This document shows positions 43,517 to 53,174 of a DNA stretch of 64,000 bases, in pieces; the first letter of the stretch is position 1, and the number at the start of each line of letters is the position of its first letter. Under the pieces are notes generated by a model. It saw nothing but the letters and a program-made list of their open reading frames with translations, searched no databases and was not told the origin of the DNA. Made by a program: the position numbers and the translations under genes. The stretch covers positions 434,001-498,000 of the forward strand of contig NZ_QYUO01000001.1 of the NCBI RefSeq assembly GCF_003591035.1, given 5' to 3'. This stretch comes from Noviherbaspirillum saxi (lineage in GTDB: Bacteria; Pseudomonadota; Gammaproteobacteria; Burkholderiales; Burkholderiaceae_D).

Positions 43517-43924
43517 ATGATTGGCATTCTTCTTCTTACGCATGCGCCTCTGGGTAACGCCTTCATCGAGGCGGCCACCCATGTCTTCCGCGCGCGGCCG
43601 GAAAGAATGGAAGCCATCGACGTGCATGCCGACCAGGACACCGCAGAAGTCAATCGTGTCGCACAGGAAGCGATCAAGCGGCTCGACGATGGTTCCGGCG
43701 TGCTGGTCATCACCGATGTGATGGGGGGGACGCCATCGAACTGCACCCTGCGCCTGTGCCATCCCGGCCATATCGAAGTCATTGCGGGAATCAGCCTGCC
43801 CATGCTGTTGCGTGCACTGACTTACCGTAACGACACCATCGATGTCGTGGTCGAAATGGCGCTGGCCGGCGGCCAGAGCGGGGCGGTGCGGGTCGATAAC
43901 CGTGTGCGGATTTCGCCGATCTGA
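43517..43924 (+). CDS. PTS EIIA component of the mannose family
   Basis: A 135-residue cytosolic phosphocarrier. His9 in GILLLTHAPLG is the phosphorylation site of mannose-family EIIA proteins, and VLVITDVMGGTPSNCTLRL is the dimer-core motif. No EIIB, EIIC or EIID sugar-permease genes are nearby. In Burkholderiales this EIIA-HPr-EI set is thought to be regulatory (for example of polyhydroxybutyrate storage) rather than a sugar transporter. ptsH follows after 72 bases. Confidence 0.9.
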   Translation: MIGILLLTHAPLGNAFIEAATHVFRARPERMEAIDVHADQDTAEVNRVAQEAIKRLDDGSGVLVITDVMGGTPSNCTLRLCHPGHIEVIAGISLPMLLRALTYRNDTIDVVVEMALAGGQSGAVRVDNRVRISPI

Positions 43925-43996
43925 GGCGCGTCGATAAAGCGAGCGCCCGACATACCGACGACAGAACACCATAACGACAACGATAGCGACTAGCAC

Positions 43997-44266
43997 ATGA
44001 TTCAACAGGAAATCGAAATCATCAACAAGCTCGGTCTGCATGCGCGCGCATCGGCCAAGCTGACGCAACTGGCAGCAAAATTTCAGAGCGAGGTATGGAT
44101 CAGCCGCAATACACGCCGCGTCAATGCCAAATCCATCATGGGAGTGATGATGCTGGCCGCAGGCAAGGGTGCCAAGGTAACATTGGAAGCCGATGGCGCT
44201 GATGAAAAGGCCGCGTTCGATGCGCTGGTCGAATTGATCCAGAACAGATTCGGCGAAGGCGAATAA
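43997..44266 (+). CDS. ptsH: HPr phosphocarrier protein
   Basis: An 89-residue HPr. His15 in KLGLHARASAKL receives phosphate from enzyme I, and Ser46 in NAKSIMGVMML is the possible regulatory phosphorylation site seen in species with HPr kinase. It passes phosphate to the EIIA coded upstream. It lies 24 bases before ptsI in the same operon. Confidence 0.95.
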   Translation: MIQQEIEIINKLGLHARASAKLTQLAAKFQSEVWISRNTRRVNAKSIMGVMMLAAGKGAKVTLEADGADEKAAFDALVELIQNRFGEGE

Positions 44267-44290
44267 CGAACAATACGGATAACAACGTCG

Positions 44291-46042
44291 ATGGCATCCT
44301 TCACCTTACACGGCATTCCGGTATCGCGCGGCATTGCAATCGGCCGCGCGCATCTGCTCGCCCCCGCCGCACTCGACGTCAAACACTACCTGGTGCCGCA
44401 AGAACAGGTGGAAGCCGAAGTGCAGCGCCTGCAAAAAGCCATCGCTACCGTACACAAGGAATTGCAGACCATCTGGAATGACTTGCCCAAGGATTCGCCG
44501 GCCGAACTTGGCGCATTCATCGATGTGCATGCGCTGATCCTGTCGGACCCGATGATCGCGGAAGTGCCGCTCGATATCATCCGCTCGCGCTCCTACAACG
44601 CGGAATGGGCGCTGGTCACGCAGATCGATGAATTGTCGGCGCAATTCGACGAAATCGAAGATGCCTATCTGCGCGAGCGCAAGAGCGATATCCAGCAGGT
44701 CGGCGAGCGGGTGCTCAAGGTCTTGACCGGCACCGCGACGGCCTTGCCGCCGCAAGCCGATGGCGAAGAATCGGCCGGCCGCATGATCGTCGTCGCGCAT
44801 GACATTTCGCCTGCGGACATGCTGCAGTTCAAGGACCGCGCCTTCGGCGGTTTCGTGACCGATCTCGGTGGTCAGAACAGCCACACCGCGATCGTTGCGC
44901 GCAGCCTCGACATTCCCGCCGCAGTCGGCATGTATAACGCTTCCGCGCTGATCCAGCAGGATGACTGGGTGATCATCGATGGCGATGCCGGGGTGGTGAT
45001 CGTCGATCCGGCGCCGAACGTGCTCGAACAATACCGCGAGCGCCAGGCCCGTCTGCTGCGCGAACGCAAAAAGCTCGGCAAGCTGAAGAAGACCCCGGCG
45101 GTCACGCGCGACGGTACGCCGATCATGCTGCTGGCCAACATCGAGCTGCCCGACGATTGTCCGGCTGCGATGGAGGCGGGCGCGATGGGCGTGGGCTTGT
45201 TCCGCTCCGAATTCCTGTTCATGGGCCGTACCGGCTATCTCAACAAGCTGCCGTCCGAAGATGAGCAGTTCGAGTCCTACCGCAAGGCGGTCATGGCAAT
45301 GAAGGGCCGGCCGGTCACCATCCGCACGCTCGACATCGGCGCCGACAAGCCGCTGGACGCGGCCGAGCAAACCTCGCTCAATCCGGCGCTGGGTTTGCGC
45401 GCGATCCGCTTCTGCCTCGCCGAACCGCAAATGTTTCTGGCCCAGTTGCGCGCGATTCTGCGCGCGTCCGCGTATGGGCCCATCAAGCTGCTAATCCCGA
45501 TGCTGGCGCATGCATTTGAAATCGACCAGTCGCTGGCAATGATCGAGCAGGCAAAGAACCAGTTGCGCGATGCCGGCAAAAAGTTCGATCCGCTGATCCA
45601 GGTCGGTGCGATGATAGAAATTCCGGCCGCCGCATTGACGCTGCCGATGTTCGTCAAGCGCATGGACTTCCTGTCGATCGGCACCAATGACCTGATCCAG
45701 TACACGCTGGCCATCGACCGCGCCGACCATGAAGTCGCGCATCTCTACAATCCGCTGCATCCGGCCGTGCTCTACCTGTTGTCGAGCACCATCGCGATCG
45801 GGGCGAAGGCGGGAATACCGGTATCGGTCTGCGGCGAGATGGCGGGTGACATCAAATTGACGCGGCTGTTGCTGGGCATGGGCCTGCGCGAGTTCTCGAT
45901 GCATCCGACCCAGCTGCTCGCGGTAAAGCACGAAATCCTCAACAGCGACCTGATGCTGATTGCGCCGCACATGAAGAAAATCCTGCGTACGATGGAGCCC
46001 GCCATGATCATGAGTGCGGTGGAGCAATTGCGGGCGGATTAA
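44291..46042 (+). CDS. ptsI: PTS phosphoenolpyruvate-protein phosphotransferase (enzyme I)
   Basis: A 583-residue enzyme I. The N-terminal domain has the active His in GGQNSHTAIVARSLDIPAAVG, and the C-terminal PEP-binding barrel includes VGLFRSEFLFMGR and FLSIGTNDLIQYTLAIDRAD, where the essential loop lies, and VSVCGEMAGD. It takes phosphate from PEP to HPr. Length is standard. A strong perfect hairpin at 46073-46108 closes the operon. Confidence 0.96.
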   Translation: MASFTLHGIPVSRGIAIGRAHLLAPAALDVKHYLVPQEQVEAEVQRLQKAIATVHKELQTIWNDLPKDSPAELGAFIDVHALILSDPMIAEVPLDIIRSRSYNAEWALVTQIDELSAQFDEIEDAYLRERKSDIQQVGERVLKVLTGTATALPPQADGEESAGRMIVVAHDISPADMLQFKDRAFGGFVTDLGGQNSHTAIVARSLDIPAAVGMYNASALIQQDDWVIIDGDAGVVIVDPAPNVLEQYRERQARLLRERKKLGKLKKTPAVTRDGTPIMLLANIELPDDCPAAMEAGAMGVGLFRSEFLFMGRTGYLNKLPSEDEQFESYRKAVMAMKGRPVTIRTLDIGADKPLDAAEQTSLNPALGLRAIRFCLAEPQMFLAQLRAILRASAYGPIKLLIPMLAHAFEIDQSLAMIEQAKNQLRDAGKKFDPLIQVGAMIEIPAAALTLPMFVKRMDFLSIGTNDLIQYTLAIDRADHEVAHLYNPLHPAVLYLLSSTIAIGAKAGIPVSVCGEMAGDIKLTRLLLGMGLREFSMHPTQLLAVKHEILNSDLMLIAPHMKKILRTMEPAMIMSAVEQLRAD

Positions 46043-46072
46043 TCGAATTGCGTAATACGCATTCCGCTGATG

Positions 46073-46108
46073 AAAAGAGAAAGGGCCCCGCAGGGCCCTT
46101 TCTCTTTT
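46073..46108. terminator. Bidirectional terminator between ptsI and tctA
   Basis: Arms 46073-46088 and 46093-46108 are perfectly complementary over 16 bases (core GAAAGGGCCC and GGGCCCTTTC) with loop CGCA. The A-tract on one side and T-tract on the other make it a good terminator in both directions, fitting the convergent genes ptsI and tctA. Confidence 0.92.
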
Positions 46109-46132
46109 ACCCGAGACAGGCTTAGATTAGCG

Positions 46133-47653
46133 CTACGGCGCAGCCGTCGCACCCCCCACCGGCGGGTGCTTCTTCGATGCGATACGCTTCCAGATCGGCG
46201 GGCCGACCAGCAGCAGGAAGGCAATTACCAGCACCGTTGCCGAGATCGGATGCGTAAAGAAAATCGACGGGTCACCCTGGCTGATCGACAGCGCGCGGCG
46301 CAACTGCTGTTCCGCAATCGGGCCCAGGATCATGCCAACAATGGTCGGTGCGACCGGAATATCGTAACGGCGCATCATGAAACCGATCAGGCCGATGATG
46401 TACAGCAGCAGCAGATCGAACCAGGAATTGCGCAAGCCGTAGGCACCCAGCGTTGCGAAAATCAGGATGCCACCGTACAGCAGCGGACGCGGGATCGATA
46501 GCAGTTTGATCCACAGGCCAACCAGCGGCAGGTTCAGCACCAGCAGCAGCACGTTGCCGATGTACATCGATGCGATCAAGCCCCAGACCAGCAATGGCTG
46601 GGTATCGAACAGCAGCGGCCCCGGCTGCAAGCCGTATTGCTGGAATGCAGCCAGCACGATGGCAGCGGTCGCCGACGTCGGCAAGCCGATGGTCAGCAGC
46701 ATCGCCAGCGTGCCGGTGCTGGCCGCATTGTTCGCGGCTTCCGGACCGGCGACGCCTTCGATCGCGCCGTTGCCGAACTCTTCCGGCTGCTTGCTTAGCT
46801 TCTTCTCGATCGCATACGACAGAAAGGTCGGAATTTCCGCGCCGCCGGCCGGCATCGCACCGATCGGAAAGCCGAGAAAGCTGCCGCGTATCCAGGGTTT
46901 CCAGGAACGCCCCCAGTCCGACTTCGACATCCAGATCGAACCCTTTACCTGTTCGATGGTGTCGCCGATCTTGTTGAGGTAAGTCGCCAGATAGAGCGTT
47001 TCGCCGACGGCGAACAAGCCGACAGCGGCGACCACGACATCAATGCCGTCCAGCAGTTCAGGGATGCCCATCGTAAAGCGCGCCTGGCCGGTCTGGCCAT
47101 CGATGCCGATCAGGCCGATCCACAGGCCGAAAAACAGGCTGGCGAGCCCGCGCGCCATTGATGAGCCAAGCAGCGTCGATACCGTGATGAAGGCCAGCAC
47201 CATCACGGAAAAATACTCGGTCGGGCCGAACTTGAGCGCGAGGTTGACGACCAGCGGGGCGACCGCGGTCAGCATGATCACCGACAGCGTGCCGGCGACG
47301 AACGAGCCGATCGCCGATGTCGACAGTGCCGGGCCCGCGCGGCCGCGCTTGGCCATCATGTTGCCTTCGAGGGCGGTGACGATGGTCGCCGATTCTCCCG
47401 GCGTGTTGAGCAGGATCGACGTGGTCGAACCGCCGTACATCGCACCGTAATAGATGCCGGCGAACATGATCAGCGCACCGGTCGGATCCAGGCTGGAGGT
47501 TGCGGGTAGCAGCAGGGCCACGGTAAGGGCGGGGCCGACGCCTGGCAACACGCCCACCAGCGTTCCCAGCGTGACGCCGATGAAACCCAGCAACAGATTT
47601 TGCAAGGTCATCGCGACCGCAAAACCGGACAGCAAAGCGTTCAAGGTTTCCAT
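46133..47653 (-). CDS. tctA: Tripartite tricarboxylate transporter, large permease TctA
   Basis: A 506-residue membrane protein with about eleven hydrophobic helices. [25 protein letters not shown] near the start and [15 protein letters not shown] later are the repeated glycine-proline motifs of TctA. It is the main permease that brings citrate-like carboxylates in, driven by an ion gradient. The frame extends to 47890, but the start at 47653 is 2 bases after the tctB stop and matches the family N-terminus [15 protein letters not shown]. Confidence 0.93.
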   Translation of the reverse strand: METLNALLSGFAVAMTLQNLLLGFIGVTLGTLVGVLPGVGPALTVALLLPATSSLDPTGALIMFAGIYYGAMYGGSTTSILLNTPGESATIVTALEGNMMAKRGRAGPALSTSAIGSFVAGTLSVIMLTAVAPLVVNLALKFGPTEYFSVMVLAFITVSTLLGSSMARGLASLFFGLWIGLIGIDGQTGQARFTMGIPELLDGIDVVVAAVGLFAVGETLYLATYLNKIGDTIEQVKGSIWMSKSDWGRSWKPWIRGSFLGFPIGAMPAGGAEIPTFLSYAIEKKLSKQPEEFGNGAIEGVAGPEAANNAASTGTLAMLLTIGLPTSATAAIVLAAFQQYGLQPGPLLFDTQPLLVWGLIASMYIGNVLLLVLNLPLVGLWIKLLSIPRPLLYGGILIFATLGAYGLRNSWFDLLLLYIIGLIGFMMRRYDIPVAPTIVGMILGPIAEQQLRRALSISQGDPSIFFTHPISATVLVIAFLLLVGPPIWKRIASKKHPPVGGATAAP

Positions 47654-47655
47654 GA

Positions 47656-48138
47656 TTACAGGCCTCCGAGCAAGCCTGCCGGCAGGTTCAAGCCGAGGGC
47701 GCGGGTGAAGATGAAGTAGGCGGCGGTCGACAGCACCAGGCCGACGACGATGTCGCGCACCAGTTTGCGGCTGCCGAAGCCGCGCGCGATCAGGATGAAC
47801 AGGAACGTCGAGGCGAGCACAAAGCCGGCCCAGGCGATCGCCGCCATATGCAGCAGGATGGCGCCGGACAGGATTCCGAAGGCGAGCCAATCGGGCTCGT
47901 TATGCGCTTCGTCCTGCGGTACGTTGCGCCAGCCGCCGGACACCGCCTGCCAGCAAAGTATGCCGCCCAGCGCCAGCAGGCCGGCGCCGATCATGTAGGG
48001 AAAGGCGCGCGGGCCGATCTGCGAATAACCGCCGCCGGTGGAGATGTCTTGTGAGCCGATTATCGTAAACAGGCCGAGACCGGCAAGGCCGAGTGCAACC
48101 AGCAGCTCTCCGAAAACGATGGGAGAACGAGATGTCAT
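47656..48138 (-). CDS. tctB: Tripartite tricarboxylate transporter, small permease TctB
   Basis: A 160-residue membrane protein with four hydrophobic segments and the TctB pattern ([24 protein letters not shown], then [24 protein letters not shown]). It is the small membrane subunit that pairs with TctA. It is coded directly before tctA with a 2-base gap. A 210-base gap with a hairpin (48312-48340) and a 15-bp tandem repeat separates it from tctC. Confidence 0.88.
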   Translation of the reverse strand: MTSRSPIVFGELLVALGLAGLGLFTIIGSQDISTGGGYSQIGPRAFPYMIGAGLLALGGILCWQAVSGGWRNVPQDEAHNEPDWLAFGILSGAILLHMAAIAWAGFVLASTFLFILIARGFGSRKLVRDIVVGLVLSTAAYFIFTRALGLNLPAGLLGGL

Positions 48139-48225
48139 GTGATCACCTAGTAGTGAGGGCTATGTCTGGTTCTGGAAGCGAACCGGAACGGCGGGCGTGG
48201 TCGCCGGCCATTCCGGATTGCATAC

Positions 48226-48255
48226 CGAAGTACAGTGTGCCGAAGTACAGTGTGC
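48226..48255. repeat. Perfect 15-bp tandem duplication
   Basis: CGAAGTACAGTGTGC at 48226-48240 is repeated exactly at 48241-48255, in the gap between tctC and tctB. It looks like a recent slippage event; effect on the operon is unknown. Confidence 0.8.
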
Positions 48256-48311
48256 GTTACTGCCGCCGAACAGGATGCGGATCGCCGGGTTCACGCAGTG
48301 CGTCGAGCAGT

Positions 48312-48340
48312 GCAGGCAGCCGGGAAACCGGGCTGCCTGC
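48312..48340. other. Stem-loop between tctC and tctB
   Basis: GCAGGCAGCC (48312-48321) pairs with GGCTGCCTGC (48331-48340), ten perfect base pairs just after the tctC stop on the minus strand. No T-run follows, so it more likely protects the tctC mRNA end or lowers read-through than acts as a full terminator. Such hairpins help make the binding protein in excess over the permease. Confidence 0.55.
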
Positions 48341-48348
48341 CGACGGCA

Positions 48349-49329
48349 TTATTTTTTCACCAGGCCGAGGTTGGTGATGATCTTTTCAGTCTTGGCAACT
48401 TCATTGTCCAGGTAAGTCTTGAACGCGTCGCCGACCAGGTAGGCATCGCTCCAGCCGTTCTTGGCCAGCAAGTCTTGCCAGGTCTTGCTGCGGACTGCCT
48501 TGTCGACGGCTGCGGTCAGCTCTTTCTTCTGCTGCTCGGTGATGCCGGGAGCGGCGAACACCGCACGCCAGTTCGACAGCTCGACATCGACACCTTGCTC
48601 TTTCAGGGTCGGGACATCGATGCCTGGCAGGCGCTGGCCCGAAGTCACGGCGATCGGACGCAGCTTCTTCGCTTCGATCTGGCCGGCGAATTCGTTGTAG
48701 CCGGACAGGCCGACGGTCACGTGGCCACCCATGATGGCAGCTTGCGCCTCGCCACCGCCTGCGAACGGAATGTAATTGATCTTGGCGACGTCGACGCCGG
48801 TTGCCTGGGCAATCATGGCGACGATGATGTGATCGGTGCCGCCTGCGGAACCGCCGCCCCAGGAAACGCTGCCCGGATTCGCCTTGAACTGCGCAACCAG
48901 ATCTTTCATCGATTTGATTGGCGAACTGGCCGGCACGACCAGGACGTCGTACTCGCCAGTCAGACGGGCGATCGGGGTGACTTGGGACAGGTTGACCGGC
49001 GACTTGTTGAGGGCGATACCGCCCACCATGACGCTGCCGCCGACCAGCAAGGCGCTGCCGTCACCCTTGGCTGAATTGACGAATTGCGCGAGGCCGATGG
49101 TGCCAGCTGCGCCCCCCTTGTTGTCGACCTGGACTTTCTTGACGGCCTCGCTTTGCTGCAGCGCTTGTTGCAGGCCGCGACCAGTCTGGTCCCAGCCGCC
49201 GCCCGGATTGGCCGGCACCAGCATCTTGATGCTGTCCAGCGCCAGCGCAGGACCTGCGGCCAGCAAGCCGAGCGCCGTGACGGACGTGGCGACCCAGCGG
49301 GTCAGGGACAAGTATTTTCCTGATTTCAT
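48349..49329 (-). CDS. tctC: Tripartite tricarboxylate-binding protein TctC
   Basis: A 326-residue exported receptor of the Bug/TctC family. Residues 1-29 are a signal peptide ending ALAL; KMLVPANPGGGWDQTGRGLQ is the carboxylate-pincer start and VSWGGGSAGGTDHIIVAMIA the second binding loop. It catches tri- or dicarboxylates in the periplasm for TctBA coded downstream. GAAGGAG precedes the ATG at 49329. No TctDE two-component genes are adjacent, so regulation is unlike the Salmonella system. Confidence 0.92.
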   Translation of the reverse strand: MKSGKYLSLTRWVATSVTALGLLAAGPALALDSIKMLVPANPGGGWDQTGRGLQQALQQSEAVKKVQVDNKGGAAGTIGLAQFVNSAKGDGSALLVGGSVMVGGIALNKSPVNLSQVTPIARLTGEYDVLVVPASSPIKSMKDLVAQFKANPGSVSWGGGSAGGTDHIIVAMIAQATGVDVAKINYIPFAGGGEAQAAIMGGHVTVGLSGYNEFAGQIEAKKLRPIAVTSGQRLPGIDVPTLKEQGVDVELSNWRAVFAAPGITEQQKKELTAAVDKAVRSKTWQDLLAKNGWSDAYLVGDAFKTYLDNEVAKTEKIITNLGLVKK

Positions 49330-49921
49330 GTCTTTGCTCCTTCTTCCAGAACTGATAACCCCGGTTATTGGTATGGTCGGCACCGGGTTGTATGCCGTGT
49401 TTCTGACCTAGGTTTTTACTCCCAAGTCCTTACCTTTTCACACTTTAATCCACCCTAGCTTGCAGTTTGCTTTCGATCGCCGGTTTTTTGGCCGGACTTG
49501 AGAATTGTCTACAAAGGCTGCTCCCGCGCCATGCGTGCACGGTGTAGTTGCGCGATTGTGCCGCCGCGCCGGAGGAATCTTGTCATCAAGACATGCATGG
49601 CTTGCTTGTATCAGGCAAGCCGCTTGAGCACCGAACGGGTGGAGAAGGCCGATCCCACTACGTCCCAACCGCTATGGCCGCCGTCGCGAGTTTGACGCGA
49701 TGAATCGACTTAGTTATTCTTACGCAATGCGCCGATTTGATAATCAGCTTGCGGGCGCGTAATAAATACGGCTAAAGCGTGCCTGACCATGCGCCCCAAT
49801 TTAGCCCGACAAGCTGCCGCTGTCGGGCTTTTTTGTTTTCCGGTCCAGGCCAGCTCCGGCCCTTCAGGGTTGCAGCGGGTTTATCCGCAACCCAGGTCAG
49901 AAGTTTTCTTTTTGGACGACT
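49330..49921. other. Intergenic region between tctC and metX
   Basis: About 590 bases without a convincing gene. It should contain the divergent promoters of tctC (minus) and metX (plus). A strong terminator-like hairpin at 49803-49834 lies 88 bases before metX. Between it and metX, GGGTTGC (49865-49871) and GCAACCC (49885-49891) form another hairpin. This could be a regulated leader or the end of a small RNA. Confidence 0.5.
49803..49834 (+). terminator. Terminator hairpin upstream of metX
   Basis: AGCCCGACA (49803-49811) pairs with TGTCGGGCT (49821-49829) and is followed by a run of six T. It points in the metX direction and lies 88 bases before its start. It could end a small RNA, or be the terminator half of an attenuator or riboswitch controlling metX. 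No known SAM-riboswitch core is recognisable before it. Confidence 0.65.
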
Positions 49922-51067
49922 ATGTCATCTGTTGGAATCGTAACGCCACAATCGCTGCATTTTTCCGAGCCGCTGCCGCTGTCCAGCGGCGCGTCGCTCG
50001 CCGATTACACCCTGGTCTATGAGACTTACGGCACGCTCAATGCCGATCGTTCCAACGCGGTGCTGATCTGCCACGCGCTCAACGCATCGCATCACGTTGC
50101 CGGCATGTATGAAGGGGTCGATGGAAGCAAAAATGTCGGCTGGTGGGACAACATGGTTGGACCCGGCAAACCGCTCGATACCGATCGCTTCTTTGTCATC
50201 GGCGTCAACAACCTCGGTTCCTGTTTCGGCTCGACCGGGCCCATGCATCCCAATCCGGCCACCGGCAAACCCTATGGCGCCGACTTTCCCGTTGTTACGG
50301 TCGAAGATTGGGTACATTCCCAGGCGCGTCTGGCCGATGCACTGGGCATACGGCAATTCGCGGCGGTCATGGGCGGCTCGCTCGGCGGCATGCAGGCGCT
50401 GTCATGGAGCATGATTTTTCCCGAGCGCCTGCGTCACTGCATCGTGATTGCATCGACCGCCAAGCTGTCGGCGCAAAATATCGCCTTCAACGATGTGGCG
50501 CGCCAATCCATCCTGACCGATCCGGATTTCCATGGCGGCGATTTCTACGCGCACGGCGTGGTGCCCAAGCGCGGGCTGCGGGTGGCACGCATGATCGGGC
50601 ACATCACTTATCTGTCCGACGACAGCATGGCTGAAAAATTCGGCCGCGAACTGCGCAATGGCGGCTATCAGTTCGGCTTCGGCATCGATTTCGAAATCGA
50701 GTCTTATCTGCGCTATCAGGGCGACAAGTTTTCCGAATACTTCGATGCCAATACCTACTTGCTGATCACCAAGGCGCTCGACTATTTCGATCCGGCCAAG
50801 GATTACGGCGACGATCTGACCAAGGCGCTGCACAACACGCAGGCGCAATTCCTGCTGGTGTCGTTCACCACCGACTGGCGCTTTTCACCCGAGCGCAGCC
50901 GCGAAATCGTGCAGGCATTGGTGCAGAACAAACGCAAGGTCTCGTATGCCGAAATCGACGCACCGCATGGACACGATGCCTTCTTGCTGGAAGACAAGCG
51001 CTATATGAATACTGTACGTGCCTATTACGACAAGGTCTGGCAAGAAATCGACAGGAGGCACGCATGA
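49922..51067 (+). CDS. metX: Homoserine O-acyltransferase MetX
   Basis: A 381-residue alpha/beta hydrolase-fold enzyme. The nucleophile Ser lies in [10 protein letters not shown] and the catalytic His in [12 protein letters not shown]; the motif [12 protein letters not shown] builds the oxyanion site. It activates homoserine with acetyl-CoA or succinyl-CoA for methionine synthesis. Proteobacterial MetX that occurs with MetW often uses succinyl-CoA, so the acyl donor should not be assumed from the name. The metW start overlaps the metX end by 4 bases. Confidence 0.95.
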   Translation: MSSVGIVTPQSLHFSEPLPLSSGASLADYTLVYETYGTLNADRSNAVLICHALNASHHVAGMYEGVDGSKNVGWWDNMVGPGKPLDTDRFFVIGVNNLGSCFGSTGPMHPNPATGKPYGADFPVVTVEDWVHSQARLADALGIRQFAAVMGGSLGGMQALSWSMIFPERLRHCIVIASTAKLSAQNIAFNDVARQSILTDPDFHGGDFYAHGVVPKRGLRVARMIGHITYLSDDSMAEKFGRELRNGGYQFGFGIDFEIESYLRYQGDKFSEYFDANTYLLITKALDYFDPAKDYGDDLTKALHNTQAQFLLVSFTTDWRFSPERSREIVQALVQNKRKVSYAEIDAPHGHDAFLLEDKRYMNTVRAYYDKVWQEIDRRHA

Positions 51068-51675
51068 ACTTCCGTGAATTGAGCGTGCTGCGCGCCGACC
51101 TTGCCTTTATCGCCCACTGGGTACCCAATGCATCGCATGTGCTCGATCTCGGGTGCGGCGATGGCGTGATGCTGGATTATTTGCAGACCGACAAACATTG
51201 CATCGGCTATGGCGTTGAAATCGATGATGAAAAAATCCCGCGCTGCATCGATCGCGGCGTTGCGGTGATCCAGCAAGACCTGGAAGGCGGACTCGCGATG
51301 TTTACCGACAATGCCTTCGATACGGTGCTTTGCTTGTCTGCCTTGCAAATGATGAAGAATGTCGAAGGCGTGCTGCGCGACATTGCCCGGGTCGGTCGCG
51401 AAGCCATCGTATCGTTTCCAAACTTTGCATACTGGCCACACCGGATGGCGCTGCTCGGCGGCAGAATGCCGGTGTCGAAGTCATTGCCGTATGAATGGTA
51501 TGACACGCCGAATGTCCGCTGCGCAACAATTAATGATTTTGAGGAACTTGCCAACCAGGTCGGGCTCGAAGTGCTCGAATGCATTGCATTGCACGAGGGC
51601 AAGCCCGTGACTTTCCTCCCGAATTGGCGTGGTAGTCTTGCCGTGTTTCGTCTACGTAAGAAAACGCACGCATGA
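51064..51675 (+). CDS. metW: MetW, methionine-biosynthesis partner of MetX
   Basis: A 203-residue methyltransferase-fold protein. [16 protein letters not shown] is the SAM-binding motif I, and the sequence [15 protein letters not shown] and [15 protein letters not shown] are typical of MetW. It is needed for or stimulates MetX acylation of homoserine in several bacteria. The ATGA overlap with metX and another 4-base overlap with the next gene show tight translational coupling. Confidence 0.93.
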   Translation: MNFRELSVLRADLAFIAHWVPNASHVLDLGCGDGVMLDYLQTDKHCIGYGVEIDDEKIPRCIDRGVAVIQQDLEGGLAMFTDNAFDTVLCLSALQMMKNVEGVLRDIARVGREAIVSFPNFAYWPHRMALLGGRMPVSKSLPYEWYDTPNVRCATINDFEELANQVGLEVLECIALHEGKPVTFLPNWRGSLAVFRLRKKTHA

Positions 51676-53174
51676 GTGTCTCCGCAACCCAGACTGTCGC
51701 ACCCCCAAAAATCCTCCGTTCCAAGCTGTTCTGGATCAGCTTGTTGTATTTTTCAGAAGGCTTTCCGCTAGGCTTGTTCTTCGATCTGTTCCCGGTGTAC
51801 TTCCGCCAGCAGGGAATCGAACTGTCCAAGATCGGACTGCTCAGCCTGCTCGGGCTATCATGGACGCTCAAGTTCCTGTGGGCGCCGCTGATCGACTTTA
51901 CCCGTCGCCATCGCTACTGGATGGCTGCCGCCGACGTCGGCATGGGTATCGTCATGATCATCTGCGCGCGCGAAGCCGGCTTCGGCCCCTGGGTCTGGTT
52001 CGCGATCGGCGCGTTCACCGCGCTGTCCGCCACCAACGACATCGCCATCGACGGCTATACCATCGAGCAGCTCGACAAGCGCGAACTCGGCTTGGCCAAC
52101 GGTTTCCGGATCGGCTTTTACCGCGTCGGCATGCTGGCCGCCGGTATCCTGCTGTGGTTCTCGGATGTGGCCGGATGGACATCGACCTACGGTCTGGCGG
52201 CGCTGCTGTTTTTCGGGATTGCCGCCATCAGCCTGTTCGCGCCGAAGGAACCGCCCCGGCCGGCGCGCGATGCGCCTTCCAGCCTGCGCAGCGAAATGTC
52301 CGCGCTGGCGCAACAGCCGATCCTTATCGTTGCACTCGCATTGTTCATTGCCGGCCTGTTATGGCCGGTGCTGGGCGCGATTGATGCGCAATGGCTCAAG
52401 CCATTCAAGAGCGCATGGTGGTTCAAGGGTGGAGTACCGGTCGCACTGATCTTGCTGTCGGCTTATCTGTTCACCAAGGGTATACGCGGTCAATCGGCGC
52501 AGTTGTCTGCGGCGTCTTCCAGCGGGCCGATGTTCGGGGCCATCGTGTCGTTGCTGAACAAACCGCATGCGCTGCTGCTGATCGGCTTCATTCTGATCTT
52601 CAAGCTGGCCGATTCCTCGATCGGCTTCATGATCAAGCCGTTCTGGGTCGATAGCGGTTTTACCAATACGCAGATCGGCCTGGTGTCCGTGAACCTTGGC
52701 CTTGGTCTCTCGATTGCGGGCGGTATCATCGGCGGCTGGTACACGGATCGCGTCGGCATCTTCCGCGCGCTCTGGGTACTCGGGCTGTGGCAGGCCTTGT
52801 CCAACGTCGGCTATGTCGCTGCGGCTTACTTCATTCCAAAGGCGACGCAGGGTGCGGACATCGCGATGGCGCACCAGGTCCTGATGTACAGCGCCAGCGC
52901 GATCGAGTCGTTTACCGGCGGTCTTGGTACGGCGGCCTTCCTGGCCTTTTTGATGGCGATCGTCGACAAGTCGCGCGCCACGACCGAATATGCGATCCTG
53001 TCCTCGATCTTCGCTTTTTCACGCTCGATCGCCGGCTGGGCGGGCGGTATCGGCGCGCAGGAAATGGGCTACGCCAGCTATTTCGCGTTGACTTTCATCC
53101 TTGCGTTTCCGGCTTATGCCTTGCTGCCCTGGATTAAAACGATACTGACCTCTTCCGAGGAGCACCGCACATGA
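51672..53174 (+). CDS. AmpG-like major facilitator permease
   Basis: A 500-residue inner-membrane protein with about twelve to fourteen helices. LLYFSEGFPLGLFFDLFPVYFRQQG and ATNDIAIDGYTIEQLDKREL match AmpG-type permeases, which carry GlcNAc-anhydromuropeptides into the cytosol for cell-wall recycling and in some species control beta-lactamase. The assignment to the superfamily is firm, the muropeptide substrate is inferred. The ATG lies inside the end of metW and the stop inside the next gene, so it is fully embedded in the operon. Confidence 0.85.
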   Translation: MSVSATQTVAPPKILRSKLFWISLLYFSEGFPLGLFFDLFPVYFRQQGIELSKIGLLSLLGLSWTLKFLWAPLIDFTRRHRYWMAAADVGMGIVMIICAREAGFGPWVWFAIGAFTALSATNDIAIDGYTIEQLDKRELGLANGFRIGFYRVGMLAAGILLWFSDVAGWTSTYGLAALLFFGIAAISLFAPKEPPRPARDAPSSLRSEMSALAQQPILIVALALFIAGLLWPVLGAIDAQWLKPFKSAWWFKGGVPVALILLSAYLFTKGIRGQSAQLSAASSSGPMFGAIVSLLNKPHALLLIGFILIFKLADSSIGFMIKPFWVDSGFTNTQIGLVSVNLGLGLSIAGGIIGGWYTDRVGIFRALWVLGLWQALSNVGYVAAAYFIPKATQGADIAMAHQVLMYSASAIESFTGGLGTAAFLAFLMAIVDKSRATTEYAILSSIFAFSRSIAGWAGGIGAQEMGYASYFALTFILAFPAYALLPWIKTILTSSEEHRT

